Shown: piece by piece, positions 45,692 through 58,187 of the stretch
Position numbering within the stretch: position 1 is the stretch's first letter
How the letters are laid out: the number at the start of each line of letters is the position of its first letter
NCBI RefSeq assembly: GCF_014762745.1
Contig: NZ_JABURJ010000112.1
Location: forward strand, 1 to 64,000
Direction: 5' to 3'
Length of the DNA stretch: 64,000 bases
DNA from: Kangiella sp.
GTDB taxonomy: Bacteria > Pseudomonadota > Gammaproteobacteria > Enterobacterales > Kangiellaceae
Made by a program: the position numbers and the translations under genes
Notes under the pieces: generated by a model
The model's input: only the letters and a program-made list of their open reading frames with translations
Told to the model about the DNA's origin: nothing
Databases searched by the model: none

Positions 45692-46050
45692 CATTAAAGC
45701 ATTTTCATATGACGTTAGCGGCATTGACCGTTTTAGGTTTTTTAATTCGTAGCGTCTGGCTATTTAGAGGCAGTCAGTTATTACAGAAAAAAGTAGTAAA
45801 AATCTTACCGCACATTATTGATACTTTTTTGTTAGCTAGCGGTATCGTATTAATGGTGCAGTTTAAGATGTACCCACATCATCAACCCTGGTTAACAGTA
45901 AAGATTCTGCTTATAGTTACCTACATCATGTTTGGCATAAAAATGTTTCATGCCACTGAAAACAAAAAGCGACTGATCTTTTTTGTGCTAGCACTCGCCA
46001 GTGTTTTAGCCGTTCTTTACTTGGCAAGAGTTAAACCACCACTCTGGTAA
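45685..46050 (+). CDS. SirB2-family membrane protein
   Basis: A 121-residue inner-membrane protein with four helices (about residues 8-25, 42-62, 70-88 and 96-114). HFHMTLAALTVLGFLIRS, LPHIIDTFLLASGIVL and MFGIKMFHATENKK match the SirB2 family, whose function is unknown. The start overlaps the yigZ stop by seven bases, so they share a transcript. ubiK follows after 16 bases. Confidence 0.88.
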   Translation: MLALKHFHMTLAALTVLGFLIRSVWLFRGSQLLQKKVVKILPHIIDTFLLASGIVLMVQFKMYPHHQPWLTVKILLIVTYIMFGIKMFHATENKKRLIFFVLALASVLAVLYLARVKPPLW

Positions 46051-46066
46051 TAGAGGGATACTAAAA

Positions 46067-46309
46067 ATGATCGACCCCAAAGTACTTGATGGTATTGCCA
46101 GCAAGCTGTCTGATGCAATTCCACAGTCAGTAAAAAATACCGGTGACGAGTTTGCCAAACAGGCTAAACAGATACTGCAAAGCCAATTAGCCAAACTGGA
46201 CCTGGTGACCCGCGAAGAATTTGACGCACAGACTAAAGTGCTACAGAGAACTCGTTTAATGCTCGAAGAGCTGGAAAAGAAATTATCAGAATTAGAAAAG
46301 AAGTGTTAA
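46067..46309 (+). CDS. ubiK: Ubiquinone biosynthesis accessory factor UbiK
   Basis: An 80-residue BMFP-family protein (formerly YqiC). Opening MIDPKVLDGIASKLSDAIP and the C-terminal coiled coil (KVLQRTRLMLEELEKKLSELEKK) are diagnostic. UbiK forms trimers through the coiled coil and works with UbiJ in the soluble Ubi complex that makes ubiquinone. Full length. It is the last gene of the pepQ-yigZ-sirB2-ubiK run. Confidence 0.95.
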   Translation: MIDPKVLDGIASKLSDAIPQSVKNTGDEFAKQAKQILQSQLAKLDLVTREEFDAQTKVLQRTRLMLEELEKKLSELEKKC

Positions 46310-46345
46310 TGAAAAGGCAAGCTGTCTAGCTTGCCTTATTAGATC

Positions 46346-46903
46346 CTATTGAGATGCTTCTATTGTTAGACTTAGCTCCACAGGCACTGGGATAATTGTC
46401 GCCTCTGCTTCAGAGGATCCTAGTTGCACACGCGCATAACCTATCACTGTATAGTCTCCTGGTTGTAAATATTCACCGGTATCTGAAATTGCTCCAGTAT
46501 CAGGATCTACATTATATAACTCTTGATCCCAAAGTGTTTGCGTCCCTATTGTTTCTCCTGTGTACATTACCTCAACATTCCACACTGCACTGCAACCCGT
46601 TGTTGTATATTCAGAGCTATAAACCATGTCACCATTCGAATCATATATTTCAATAACATCAAATCCACACCCTCCGAACTCTACACGCTCTGTTTTGAGT
46701 CCAGTATTGGTCAACTTCATATCAAATGCGATAGGCTCTTGCTCAGAAAAAACCGTTTTATCTTCCCCATAAATTATTTCCGGATTTCCTATCTCCCAGG
46801 TTTTTAGGGTTAAACTCGCTTCTAATTTTGTTTCATCATCACTTTTACAACCCGACAAACCCAAAGCCATCAATCCAGCAACCAGCAATATCCAGTTTTT
46901 CAT
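46346..46903 (-). CDS. BsuPI-domain lipoprotein
   Basis: A 185-residue lipoprotein with lipobox LSGC. The domain is of the BsuPI intracellular proteinase inhibitor type, with immunoglobulin-like strands: EPIAFDMKLTNTG, VEFGGCGFDVIEIYD, VYSSEYTTTG, LQPGDYTVIGYARV. Despite the name, inhibition is not shown for most members. Three Cys besides the lipid-linked one suggest a disulfide. Start 46903 has AGGAG five bases ahead; a GTG two codons earlier touches that site. Cargo and role are unknown. Confidence 0.85.
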   Translation of the reverse strand: MKNWILLVAGLMALGLSGCKSDDETKLEASLTLKTWEIGNPEIIYGEDKTVFSEQEPIAFDMKLTNTGLKTERVEFGGCGFDVIEIYDSNGDMVYSSEYTTTGCSAVWNVEVMYTGETIGTQTLWDQELYNVDPDTGAISDTGEYLQPGDYTVIGYARVQLGSSEAEATIIPVPVELSLTIEASQ

Positions 46904-47024
46904 ACCCACTCCTATTTTAATTTTAACTTTAAAAACAAAACGTTATATAACATCAACCTAATTTTCAATTAATTCTTTTAACTGTTGTTAACTGCTAGAC
47001 GTTTTGTTATTGGGTATGGTTACA

Positions 47025-49004
47025 TTATTCTTCTTCTAGAGTTTTTATCTGACTGGCATTAGCCCGGATTTTATAGACTTCGAGTGCTGATATTTCTTTT
47101 TTACGAGCTAACTCTAAAGCCATTTCCGCTAAAGTGACCATTCCCTGTTTCTGCGCGATTTCATTTAACTTATTAATATCCAGGCTGTCCTGAATTTCTT
47201 TGGCCACTTCTGGACTGATACTAAGCAATTCATAAACCGAGCGCCTTCCTGCAATGCCCGTGTTAAAACATTCTGCGCAACCCGCACCTTTATAAAACTT
47301 ATCGTTTTTTGCCGCCTGTATTTCTTTGCGAATCGACTCGGGAATTTTTTCTTCAATCAGGCAGTGCTGACAGTTTTTCTTAACCAGTCTTTGGGCTAAA
47401 ATTCCAACCAGTGCATCTTTTAAAAGATAAGGCTCCACACCCATTTCAATTAGTCGTGTAATAGTACTGACCGCACTGTTGGTATGCAGAGTGCTTAACA
47501 CCAGATGCCCCGTTAAGGAGCTCTCCACTGCAATTTTAGCGGTTTCTCCATCACGGATTTCACCTACCATAATCACATCCGGATCGTGTCGTAAAATATT
47601 CCTTAAGGCTCTTGCGAAGGTGTAGCCAATTTTATGATTAACCGGTATCTGGGTTACGCCCTCCATTTTGTATTCTACCGGCTCTTCAACCGTTACGATG
47701 TGTGGTCCTTCTTTAATCTTTTCGTTAATCGCAGCATACAGGGTTGTGGTTTTTCCTGAACCAGTCGGCCCTGTGACCAGAAACATGCCATAACTTGAAT
47801 GCAATAAATTAATGAATCGCTCGGTATCTTTCTCGTTAAATCCCAATTCACTAATATCACGTAAACCCTGTGAGCTATCCAGAATACGAATCACCACACT
47901 TTCGCCATAAACCGTTGGCATCACCGAGATCCGCATATCAATACTTTTGCCGCTCCCTGTATATTCGATTCGTCCGTCTTGCGGTAAGCGTCTCTCTGAT
48001 ATATCCATACCACCGATGATTTTTATTCGACTGACCAGAGCCTGGTGGAGCGATAAATTCAACTTTCTGATTGGGGTTAATGTTCCATCCATTCTATACA
48101 ATAATTGCAAATATTTTTCTCTTGGATGAAGGTGGATATCTGATGCGCCTTTTTCGATGGCATCAGTAATAATGGATGCCATTAAATTGATGACACCTTT
48201 TTTCTTACCTAAGCTTTCAATTTCATTCGTTGCTAAGCTTTTACTGGCATCAATTCCCACTCGTTCCAGTTCGTTGAGCGCTTCTTTTTCATTCTGGAAC
48301 TGTACAATGCCACTTAAATACTCTAGCAAGTCGCGCTTATTGGCTTTTAACGGTTCTATGTTGCAACCGGCTATAAAGCTCATCACCTGCATGGCATCAA
48401 TCTGTTGTGGATTGGTAAAAGCTACTTCAAGAAAGTTATTCTTTTTAAATAGTGGTAGTGCCTGATACTTAAATAATAATTCGGGTGGAAACTTATGGAC
48501 CCATTTTTCATCAATCTTTACAGTGCCTAAATCTACTTCTTTTATCTCTCCCGTGTAGCGCTCCTCCTCACGGCCAAATGTTGAACGACCATTGCTTTGA
48601 ATAAGCTCCATATTGGTAACGTTTTTTTCCGAGACTAAAATAATAAAGATATGATTTTTATGTAATCGAAGAAGTTTCCATAACCCTTCTTCTTTTTCGC
48701 AATAAACACATTGTCCTGTAATAGTAAATTTATCGCTCATCTCAATGCGGTAATTAGAGTAGTTTAGATTGCCGGTTTCTTTTTGATATTCTTCGAGGTT
48801 TTCATAAACGGGTTTCTGGATCACAACATACTGAACATCAGCAAAGGGAATGCTCTGCCCTTCGGTTACAAATAACTGCTCTTCAAAACTAACTTCAACC
48901 AGTTTTACATCCTGTAGTTTATTGTTCTTATCACAAAATACGCTGTTGGTAGCCTGCTCCTGATTAGCGCCGATAGCATTGCTGAGCAATTGATTGAAGT
49001 TCAT
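47025..49004 (-). CDS. GspE/PilB-family secretion/pilus ATPase, stand-alone
   Basis: A 659-residue hexameric ATPase of the type II secretion/type IV pilus assembly family. The N-terminal T2SSE_N-like region has KFPPELLFKYQALPLFKKNN. The core has Walker A GPTGSGKTTTLY, Asp box TVEEPVEYKMEGV, Walker B DPDVIMVGEIRDGETA and a His box (GHLVLSTLHTN). A tetracysteine zinc site is CQHC...CAEC. A 160-residue N-terminal extension with a CVYC pair is not typical. No other pilus or secretion genes are in the window, so its partner machine lies elsewhere. Confidence 0.9.
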   Translation of the reverse strand: MNFNQLLSNAIGANQEQATNSVFCDKNNKLQDVKLVEVSFEEQLFVTEGQSIPFADVQYVVIQKPVYENLEEYQKETGNLNYSNYRIEMSDKFTITGQCVYCEKEEGLWKLLRLHKNHIFIILVSEKNVTNMELIQSNGRSTFGREEERYTGEIKEVDLGTVKIDEKWVHKFPPELLFKYQALPLFKKNNFLEVAFTNPQQIDAMQVMSFIAGCNIEPLKANKRDLLEYLSGIVQFQNEKEALNELERVGIDASKSLATNEIESLGKKKGVINLMASIITDAIEKGASDIHLHPREKYLQLLYRMDGTLTPIRKLNLSLHQALVSRIKIIGGMDISERRLPQDGRIEYTGSGKSIDMRISVMPTVYGESVVIRILDSSQGLRDISELGFNEKDTERFINLLHSSYGMFLVTGPTGSGKTTTLYAAINEKIKEGPHIVTVEEPVEYKMEGVTQIPVNHKIGYTFARALRNILRHDPDVIMVGEIRDGETAKIAVESSLTGHLVLSTLHTNSAVSTITRLIEMGVEPYLLKDALVGILAQRLVKKNCQHCLIEEKIPESIRKEIQAAKNDKFYKGAGCAECFNTGIAGRRSVYELLSISPEVAKEIQDSLDINKLNEIAQKQGMVTLAEMALELARKKEISALEVYKIRANASQIKTLEEE

Positions 49005-49156
49005 GCTTTCTCCTTTGTTGAGATCTCATTTTATCTGACTTTGGCCCTTGTTTATTGACTACAATCAGTTTCCCTGTTTAGCTATGTTGATCTTTTTCCT
49101 TGCCTTTTCGTTCTGATTATTTATTCTGAATTAACATTTATGTATGGACTAACCCT

Positions 49157-50620
49157 ATGATACTTATTGGCGGTAATAAAGAACAACAGCATATTCGGTT
49201 AAACCCCAAAATGGCCAATCGGCATGGATTAATTGCTGGTGCAACCGGTACCGGTAAAACGGTCACCCTGCAGGTATTGGCCGAAGCCTTTTCCAACATA
49301 GGTGTTCCGGTTTTCGCGGCCGATATAAAAGGCGATCTTAGTGGTATAGCTAAAGCAGCGGGCTCTCATCCGAAAATCATTGAACGTATCAATCACATTC
49401 AAATCCCTGATTATCAACCACGCGCCAATCCTGTTCTCTATTGGGATGTCTACGGCAAGCATGGCCACCCTGTTAGAACGACCATCACTGAGATGGGGCC
49501 ATTACTGCTGTCGCACCTTTTGGAACTTAACGATACTCAAAGCGGCGTTCTGCATATCGCCTTTGATATAGCTGATGAAGAAGGTTTGCTGTTGCTTGAC
49601 CTCAAGGATTTGCGTTCCATGTTGAACTGGCTGAGTGATAACCGTCAGCAAGTCAGCCGTGATTATGGCAATGTCACGCCACAAACTGTTGCCGCTATTA
49701 TCCGCAAACTGTTAGTTCTCGAAAATTCTGGTGGCGATCATTTTTTTGGTGAGCCAGCTCTTAACATTAATGACCTCATGCGCCAGGATCATAACGGCAA
49801 AGGTTTTATCAACCTGTTATACAGCCGTGAACTCATGCTTAATCCTAAAATTTACTCCACCTTCCTGCTCTGGATGCTGTCTGAACTTTTTGAAGAACTG
49901 GACGAGGTTGGCGATCCTGAGAAACCCCGTCTGGTTTTCTTTTTCGACGAAGCCCATCTTTTGTTTGATCATGCACCTAAAATCTTATTGCAACGTATTG
50001 AGCAAGTGGTTCGCCTGATTCGCTCTAAAGGTGTCGGTGTTTATTTTGTTACCCAGAACCCAACTGACATTCCTGACTCTGTACTTGGTCAGCTGGGTAA
50101 TCGTGTGCAACATGCTTTACGCGCCTTCACCCCCAAGGATCAGAAAGCCATAAAAGCCGCTGCTGAAACTTTCAGGCCCAACCCCAAGCTCGATACCCAG
50201 TCCGTTATAACCCAACTTTCCGTTGGCGAGGCATTGGTGTCCGTATTAGACGAAAAGGGACGACCAACGCCAGTAGAACAAACTCTGATCTGTCCACCCT
50301 GTTCTCAGATTGGCCCGCTTTCTGATGCAGACTGGGAAACTTCCTTTAAGCAATCAGTTCTTAAAGGTGTTTATGACGATGCGGTCGACAGACAATCCGC
50401 CTATGAAATTCTACTTAAGCGAGAACAGGAACTTGAACAGCGGCAAGCAAGGGAAATGAAAGAGGCTGAAGCCATCCGCAACAAATCTAAAACCAACCGT
50501 CGATCGAATCGCCAGTCAGTTGGAGAAGCTTTCACTAAAACTCTGGTTCGAACGATCAGCTCAGGTCTTGGTCGAAGAATCGTTCGCGGCCTACTTGGCT
50601 CAATTCTTGGTAGTAAGTAA
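49157..50620 (+). CDS. HerA-like ATPase, YjgR/DUF853 family
   Basis: A 487-residue FtsK/HerA-superfamily P-loop ATPase. Opening MILIGGNKEQQHIRLNPKMANRHGLIAGATGTGKTVTLQ contains Walker A. Walker B is LVFFFDEAHLLFD, and a sensor-like YFVTQNPTDIPDSVLGQLGNR follows. The last 90 residues are a charged coiled coil (LKREQELEQRQAREMKEAEA) and a basic Gly-rich end. The YjgR family is widespread, but its role is not known. The start ATG follows no strong ribosome site. Full length. Confidence 0.88.
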   Translation: MILIGGNKEQQHIRLNPKMANRHGLIAGATGTGKTVTLQVLAEAFSNIGVPVFAADIKGDLSGIAKAAGSHPKIIERINHIQIPDYQPRANPVLYWDVYGKHGHPVRTTITEMGPLLLSHLLELNDTQSGVLHIAFDIADEEGLLLLDLKDLRSMLNWLSDNRQQVSRDYGNVTPQTVAAIIRKLLVLENSGGDHFFGEPALNINDLMRQDHNGKGFINLLYSRELMLNPKIYSTFLLWMLSELFEELDEVGDPEKPRLVFFFDEAHLLFDHAPKILLQRIEQVVRLIRSKGVGVYFVTQNPTDIPDSVLGQLGNRVQHALRAFTPKDQKAIKAAAETFRPNPKLDTQSVITQLSVGEALVSVLDEKGRPTPVEQTLICPPCSQIGPLSDADWETSFKQSVLKGVYDDAVDRQSAYEILLKREQELEQRQAREMKEAEAIRNKSKTNRRSNRQSVGEAFTKTLVRTISSGLGRRIVRGLLGSILGSK

Positions 50621-50646
50621 TTACTTCTACACAAACCCCTGATAGC

Positions 50647-50675
50647 AAAAAGCCCATGAGTAGTCATGGGCTTTT
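50647..50675. terminator. Bidirectional terminator
   Basis: AAAAAGCCCATGA, loop GTAG, TCATGGGCTTTT. An A-tract, stem and T-tract between the convergent YjgR and dodecin genes fit termination in both directions. Confidence 0.9.
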
Positions 50676-50695
50676 GATAGTAACTACTCTAGTTT

Positions 50696-50899
50696 CTAAT
50701 CTTTCAGTAAGAAAGTGACTTTCATAACAACACGAAAGCTTTCAACTTCACCATCTTTAATCACAACCTGCTGCTCTTTAACCCAGGCCGCTTTGACCTG
50801 GTCGAGGGTTTTATTTGCTCGACGTATACCTCTTCTCACAGCATCTTCGAAACTATCCTCTGAGTCAGCAATAATTTCGGTAACTTTTGCTACAGACAT
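50696..50899 (-). CDS. Dodecin family flavin-binding protein
   Basis: A 67-residue protein that should form a hollow dodecamer storing flavin or a related cofactor. SVAKVTEIIADSEDSFEDAVRRGIRRANKTLDQVKAAWVKEQQVVI matches dodecins closely, with the conserved Trp of the flavin-stacking site in AAWVKEQ. Length is typical. Ribosome site AAGGAG lies seven to eight bases before the ATG. Single gene, flanked by terminator and spacer. Confidence 0.93.
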   Translation of the reverse strand: MSVAKVTEIIADSEDSFEDAVRRGIRRANKTLDQVKAAWVKEQQVVIKDGEVESFRVVMKVTFLLKD

Positions 50900-51056
50900 A
50901 TTAACTCCTTTTTCTTATTGATTCGCTTTTTATCTTACTCCTGCTGTCACATAACTCAATGATATAAGACTCATTTTCAAAAGTTTAACAATTCAAACTT
51001 GTGATTTACCGGTTATTATAAGATCTTGAAATTACCTTTTTTGTGGAGCACCCAGC

Positions 51057-51985
51057 ATGAACCTATCCGATAGCCGCCTAACCCCTGGCTTTCGTTGTAT
51101 TGAATCACCTTACCTGATGCCCTTTGATGGCAAGCTTAGCCTAAGCCAGCAACCGACCAAACCTATAGAGCAGCTGTCAAAAGAAGATTACAAAGCTCAA
51201 TTAAAGGTTAACAGCGACTCTCTTTATCACCTGCAACATAAGATGTACGCCGATAATCGTTTTTCTCTCCTGCTCATTTTTCAGGCATTGGACGCAGCGG
51301 GTAAGGACAGCACCATTCGGAAAGTTTTCAGTGGCATCAACCCAGCCGGCTTTCAGGTTCATAGTTTCAAACAACCATCACCTCAGGAGTTAGAACATGA
51401 TTTTCTATGGCGTACCGTAAAAGCTCTTCCTGAGCGTGGCCGCATTGGTATTTTAATCGCAGTTACTATGAAGAAGTTCTGGTTGTTAGAGTACATCCCA
51501 AATACCTGCTTAATCAGCATTTACCAGACCTAAACCCCGACAACATCGAATCAATTGATTCCAACGATGCTTTCTGGACCGCTCGTTATCAGTCTATCAA
51601 TGACCATGAGGCGCATCTGGCTCGTAATGGCACCATTATTTTGAAATTCTTTCTTAATGTTTCACAGCTGGAGCAACACCAGCGGTTCCTCTCACGAGTC
51701 CAAGACCCAGAAAAGAACTGGAAGTTTTCCAGTGGCGATATTGAAGAAAGTCAGTTATGGGACAAATATCAGCATGCCTATCAGCAAGCTTTATCTCACA
51801 CTTCCCGGCCCTGGGCTCCCTGGTACATCATTCCGGCCGATGATAAGCCGGCAATGCGGGCAATAGTTTCTGAGCTGGTATTACAAAATATGCAGCAACT
51901 CCCTCTGGCATTTCCTCAGTTATCAGCTGAAGATCAGCAGGCCTTACCTGTTTATGAGGCCCTCCTCAACAAAGATTTAAAATAA
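51057..51985 (+). pseudogene. PPK2-family polyphosphate kinase, frameshifted
   Basis: A polyphosphate:nucleotide phosphotransferase of the PPK2 type, about 309 residues if the frame is restored. Walker A is [20 protein letters not shown], and the lid region is [15 protein letters not shown]. After GRIGI the written frame goes to ILIAVTMKK and stops at 51533. With one more T in the run at 51452-51455 it reads [21 protein letters not shown], the conserved family sequence, and continues to the end at 51985. So a single-base deletion or sequencing error splits the gene. The C-terminal part has PWAPWYIIPADDKP, also typical. Confidence 0.9.
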
Positions 51986-52071
51986 AGTAAGTATTTACTT
52001 CCCTTTTTTCCTTCCTTAACAAAAAACCGCCATTGAGGCGGTCCTTTGCTACGAACTTGTTAAATTAAGCT

Positions 52072-54507
<2,436 letters not shown>

Positions 54508-54527
54508 TTATGATTGTTCTATTGAGC

Positions 54528-55640
54528 TTATTGCGCATACTTCTCTGAGGCTGTATCTATCACAGTAACAGCCCCATGTTCCACGTGGAACAACCTGACG
54601 TTATTATACCTGTTTATGAGGCTTTTGAGAGGATCTAAATGCACACAAGTAATAAATATCTGTTGGCTTTTGGGTTGCTGAGCAAGGAAATCAAGTAACA
54701 TCTGTTGATGCTGTTGATCCAGCTCGGCACCTATATCATCGAGCAAAAAAACAGGATACTGTTGCCCTCTTTCTTGTGCAAGGCTTAATTGAGCAAGCTT
54801 CAAAGCAGTGGTCACAAGCTTTTGTTGACCACGGGACAGATAGTCTGCAGCAAGCCTTTTTCCGGACATAATCTTTAGATCAGCCTTTTGAATGGTAGAG
54901 TGGGTGTAACCTTGCTTTGCGTCTTTGGGGTACTGTTCGATCAATAACTGCTTTAGATCGTCACCCTGCCAACCTTGATAAAACTGCAACGACACATCAA
55001 CATCAGGAAGAAACGATTTAATGATGCTATTGAAAAAAGGCTTTAGAAGTTGACAATATTCCTCGCGGTATTGATTAACATTTATGGAAAGAGGCACCAG
55101 TTGGCTATCCCATGCTTCTAACTCTCTATAGTTATTACTGGTCTTAAGTAACTTGTTTCGTTGCAATATCAACCTCTGGCAATCTTGCCAGCGTTTGAGA
55201 AAGGAATGTTCCACGTGGAACACTCCCCAGTCCAACATTTTTCGTCGCCCGCTGGAACCTTTGGTTAATAACTCGTAGTGCTCTGGAGCTAGAACTTGCA
55301 CTGGTGCGAGGGTCACCAGATCACTGAGTTTAGACAGTGGCTCCTGATTTAATCGCATTCGGACATCATTATTACGAAAACGCTGAATACCAAGTTTATG
55401 ACTAGAACCTTGGGCGATCAGTTCACTAAACAAAGTAAAAGAGTCATGCTCATGATTAACAAGTTTATTATGACGGCTGGTTCTAAAGGAACGGCCGTGG
55501 CCAAGAATGTAGAGAGACTCAAGAATACTGGTTTTTCCAGCTGCATTATTACCGTAGATAATATTAAGCTGTGGAGAAAAATGCAGCCTCGTGGGCTGCA
55601 GATTTCTAAAGTTTTGGATAGATAGGGATTGTATGTGCAT
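54528..55640 (-). CDS. recF: DNA repair protein RecF
   Basis: A 370-residue SMC-like ATPase that helps RecA load at gaps. Walker A is YGNNAAGKTSILESLYILG, the signature is YLSRGQQKLVTTALKLAQ, and Walker B is VFLLDDIGAELD. Begins with HIQSLSIQNFRNL, as RecF does. The ATG at 55640 is preferred to the TTG before it. Two identical 13-base palindromic stretches, TTCCACGTGGAAC, occur inside it (54579-54591 and 55210-55222), which is unusual within a coding gene. Located between dnaN and gyrB in the standard order. Confidence 0.97.
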   Translation of the reverse strand: MHIQSLSIQNFRNLQPTRLHFSPQLNIIYGNNAAGKTSILESLYILGHGRSFRTSRHNKLVNHEHDSFTLFSELIAQGSSHKLGIQRFRNNDVRMRLNQEPLSKLSDLVTLAPVQVLAPEHYELLTKGSSGRRKMLDWGVFHVEHSFLKRWQDCQRLILQRNKLLKTSNNYRELEAWDSQLVPLSINVNQYREEYCQLLKPFFNSIIKSFLPDVDVSLQFYQGWQGDDLKQLLIEQYPKDAKQGYTHSTIQKADLKIMSGKRLAADYLSRGQQKLVTTALKLAQLSLAQERGQQYPVFLLDDIGAELDQQHQQMLLDFLAQQPKSQQIFITCVHLDPLKSLINRYNNVRLFHVEHGAVTVIDTASEKYAQ

Positions 55641-55673
55641 CAAAGATGCTTGCTGATTAGCAGTAAATGGTTA

Positions 55674-56777
55674 TTAAAGACGCATCGGCATAACAACATA
55701 GAGACTCTCGCCGCCATCGACTTCTTCTATCAGAGTACTGCTGTTAGCATCGATGAAAGTCAGCTTGACCTGAGGCGTTTTGATGGTATTCATAACGTCG
55801 ATCATGTAGCTGACATTAAAGCCAATTTCCAGATCAGAACCTTGATAGTCAACACCGAATTCGACTTCGGCTTCTTCCTGCTCCGGGTTGTTTGCATGTA
55901 AACGCACCTGGCCATTGGAAAGCATGAAGCGCACACCTCGGAACTTTTCATTACAAAGAATAGAAGCTCTTGAAAGAGACTCTTTAAATAACTCACGATC
56001 CGCAATCACGATCTTGTCACCGTTACGTGGTAACACTTTGTCGTATTCAGGGAAACGACCATCAACCAATTTTGAAGTAAAGGAATAGTCAGCACCGATA
56101 ACTTTAATATGGTTAGAGCCCAGGTTAAGAGTCACCTTTTCATCGCTGTGTTCTAGAAGTCGGGCTAATTCTGTCACCCCTTTACGAGGAATGATGGCAC
56201 TAATCTTATCTTCCGTATCAATGGATACTTTGGCGCGCGACAAAGCCAGGCGATGACCATCGGTAGCAACTGTGGTTAAACGATCGTTATCGAATTCGAA
56301 CAGCATGCCATTGAGATAATAGCGAACATCCTGTTGAGCCATGGCAAATTGAGTTTTCTCAATCAAAGTCTTAAGTACTTCCTGGGTCAACTCTAAAGAA
56401 GCGAGGCTGGCAGTTTCGTCTAGATTAGGGAACTCATTAGCCGACATGGTTGAAAGGCTGAAACGACTGCTTGGGGTAATGATTTTAAGGCGTGTCTCAG
56501 ACTGTTCAACTTTAACATTTTCGCCATCACCAAGACTGCGAACAATATCCAGCAACTTTCTGGCTGGAACGGTGATCTCTCCGGGTTCAAACTCTCCCTC
56601 TAAATCTACCTGAGCCTTAAGTTCGACCTCAAGATCAGTGGCGGTTAGTGATAACTTACTATCATCAACAACCATTAGAACATTAGAAAGAACAGGAAGT
56701 GTTTGTCGCTTTTCAACTGCACCGCTGACTAATTGAAGCGGCGCCAGCAATTGATCCCGGCTTATGGTAAAACGCAT
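55674..56777 (-). CDS. dnaN: DNA polymerase III sliding clamp (beta subunit)
   Basis: A 367-residue protein forming the dimeric ring that holds Pol III on DNA. Three repeats of the clamp fold are recognisable: MRFTISRDQLLAPLQLVSGAVEKRQTLPVLSNVLM, then the middle TQFAMAQQDVRYYLNGMLFEF, and the last ESLSRASILCNEKFRGVRFML. It ends VVMPMRL, the conserved terminal contact for the polymerase-binding groove. Standard length. It starts 15 bases after dnaA. Confidence 0.98.
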   Translation of the reverse strand: MRFTISRDQLLAPLQLVSGAVEKRQTLPVLSNVLMVVDDSKLSLTATDLEVELKAQVDLEGEFEPGEITVPARKLLDIVRSLGDGENVKVEQSETRLKIITPSSRFSLSTMSANEFPNLDETASLASLELTQEVLKTLIEKTQFAMAQQDVRYYLNGMLFEFDNDRLTTVATDGHRLALSRAKVSIDTEDKISAIIPRKGVTELARLLEHSDEKVTLNLGSNHIKVIGADYSFTSKLVDGRFPEYDKVLPRNGDKIVIADRELFKESLSRASILCNEKFRGVRFMLSNGQVRLHANNPEQEEAEVEFGVDYQGSDLEIGFNVSYMIDVMNTIKTPQVKLTFIDANSSTLIEEVDGGESLYVVMPMRL

Positions 56778-56792
56778 AGAGACACCTTATTA

Positions 56793-58187
56793 TTAGCTGG
56801 ACAGAGTCCTGAGTAAATTAGAGAAATCTTCTTCAATATCGATGCTTTCGCCTTTCAGCTGCTCAATCTTACGGCAGGCATGTAAAACCGTGGTATGGTC
56901 TTTCCCCCCAAAAGCATCACCAATTTCTGGCAGACTGTGGTTCGTCAGATTCTTAGCTAGAGCCATAGCCATTTGGCGTGGTCTGGCGATAGACCGACTA
57001 CGTCTCTGAGATAATAGATCAGAAACCTTTATCTTGTAATAGCTGGCAACAGTTTTTTGAATATTTTCAATAGAAATCAGTTTGTCCTGAGCGGCAATAA
57101 GGTCTTTTAGTGCGTCTTTAACGAAATCGAGGGTAATGGCACGGCCGGTAAATTGTGCATTGGCAATCACCCGTTTAAGAGCACCTTCGAGCTCTCGAAC
57201 ATTGGAGCGAATTCTTTTAGCAATAAAAAAAGCTACCTCATTAGGTAACTCAATTTTTGAGGAATGGGCTTTGCTCATAAGAATGGCAACCCGCGTTTCT
57301 AGCTCCGGTGGCTCAACGGCTACCGTCAACCCCCAACCGAATCGGGACTTTAACCGCTCTTCCAAACCCTCAACTTCTTTTGGGAAACGATCACAGGTAA
57401 TAATAACCTGTTTATTTTTTTCAATCAGGTTGTTGAAAGTGTGGAAAAACTCTTCCTGAGTACGACCTTTATTGGCAAAAAACTGAATATCATCAATTAA
57501 CAGAGCATCAACCGAGCGATAGAAATTCTTAAACTTATCCATGGTTCCAGTCTGTAAAGCCTTGACCATGTTAGCCATGAAACGCTCAGAGTGAAGATAG
57601 ACGATGCGGGCATTAGGCTTCTGCTCAAGAATGGCATTACCGACAGAGTGCATAAGGTGAGTCTTACCCAGGCCAACCCCACCATAAATAAATAAAGGAT
57701 TGTAAGCTTCGCCTGGATTTTCGGTAACCTGCTGGGCAGCCGCTCTTGCCAACTGATTAGACTTACCTTCAACAAAGTTGTTGAAGGTAAAATTAGGATT
57801 AAGATTGTTTTGTTGAAAGCCTGAAGGAGGTTGCTCTGTATGAGATTGGATGACGCGCCGAGCCTGAGTAACGGAATCAGAACTTGAACCATTTATATTT
57901 GCCTGCGAATTTGAACCAGAACTGCCTTGATCAGCAGATTGGTTTAAATTACCAACATGCAAAGAAATTTGTTTTTGAGACGAAGAGTCTTTTTGTTCTA
58001 AGTACTCATTAATACGATCCAGGTATTGCTGACGAATCCAGTCCACAAAGAAAGGGTTCGGCGCATACAGAGCCATCTCTGAGTCGGTTTCTTTAACCTG
58101 TAGCGGCTTGATCCAGGTGTTGAACTCAGTTGCAGACAATTCAGACTGTAGTTTTTGTAAACAACTTCGCCAGACGTTACCCATCAT
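56793..58187 (-). CDS. dnaA: Chromosomal replication initiator DnaA
   Basis: A 464-residue AAA+ initiator. Domain I covers [26 protein letters not shown], domain II is the Gln/Ser-rich linker at about residues 85-130. Domain III has Walker [15 protein letters not shown] and Walker [13 protein letters not shown]. Domain IV has the DnaA-box-binding [39 protein letters not shown]. It starts at the edge of the oriC region and may regulate itself through boxes there. The ATG at 58187 or 58184 is the start. Confidence 0.98.
   Translation of the reverse strand: MMGNVWRSCLQKLQSELSATEFNTWIKPLQVKETDSEMALYAPNPFFVDWIRQQYLDRINEYLEQKDSSSQKQISLHVGNLNQSADQGSSGSNSQANINGSSSDSVTQARRVIQSHTEQPPSGFQQNNLNPNFTFNNFVEGKSNQLARAAAQQVTENPGEAYNPLFIYGGVGLGKTHLMHSVGNAILEQKPNARIVYLHSERFMANMVKALQTGTMDKFKNFYRSVDALLIDDIQFFANKGRTQEEFFHTFNNLIEKNKQVIITCDRFPKEVEGLEERLKSRFGWGLTVAVEPPELETRVAILMSKAHSSKIELPNEVAFFIAKRIRSNVRELEGALKRVIANAQFTGRAITLDFVKDALKDLIAAQDKLISIENIQKTVASYYKIKVSDLLSQRRSRSIARPRQMAMALAKNLTNHSLPEIGDAFGGKDHTTVLHACRKIEQLKGESIDIEEDFSNLLRTLSS

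Noticed and set aside
51641-51985. Separate 114-codon gene
   Set aside because: It is the C-terminal part of the frameshifted PPK2 gene.
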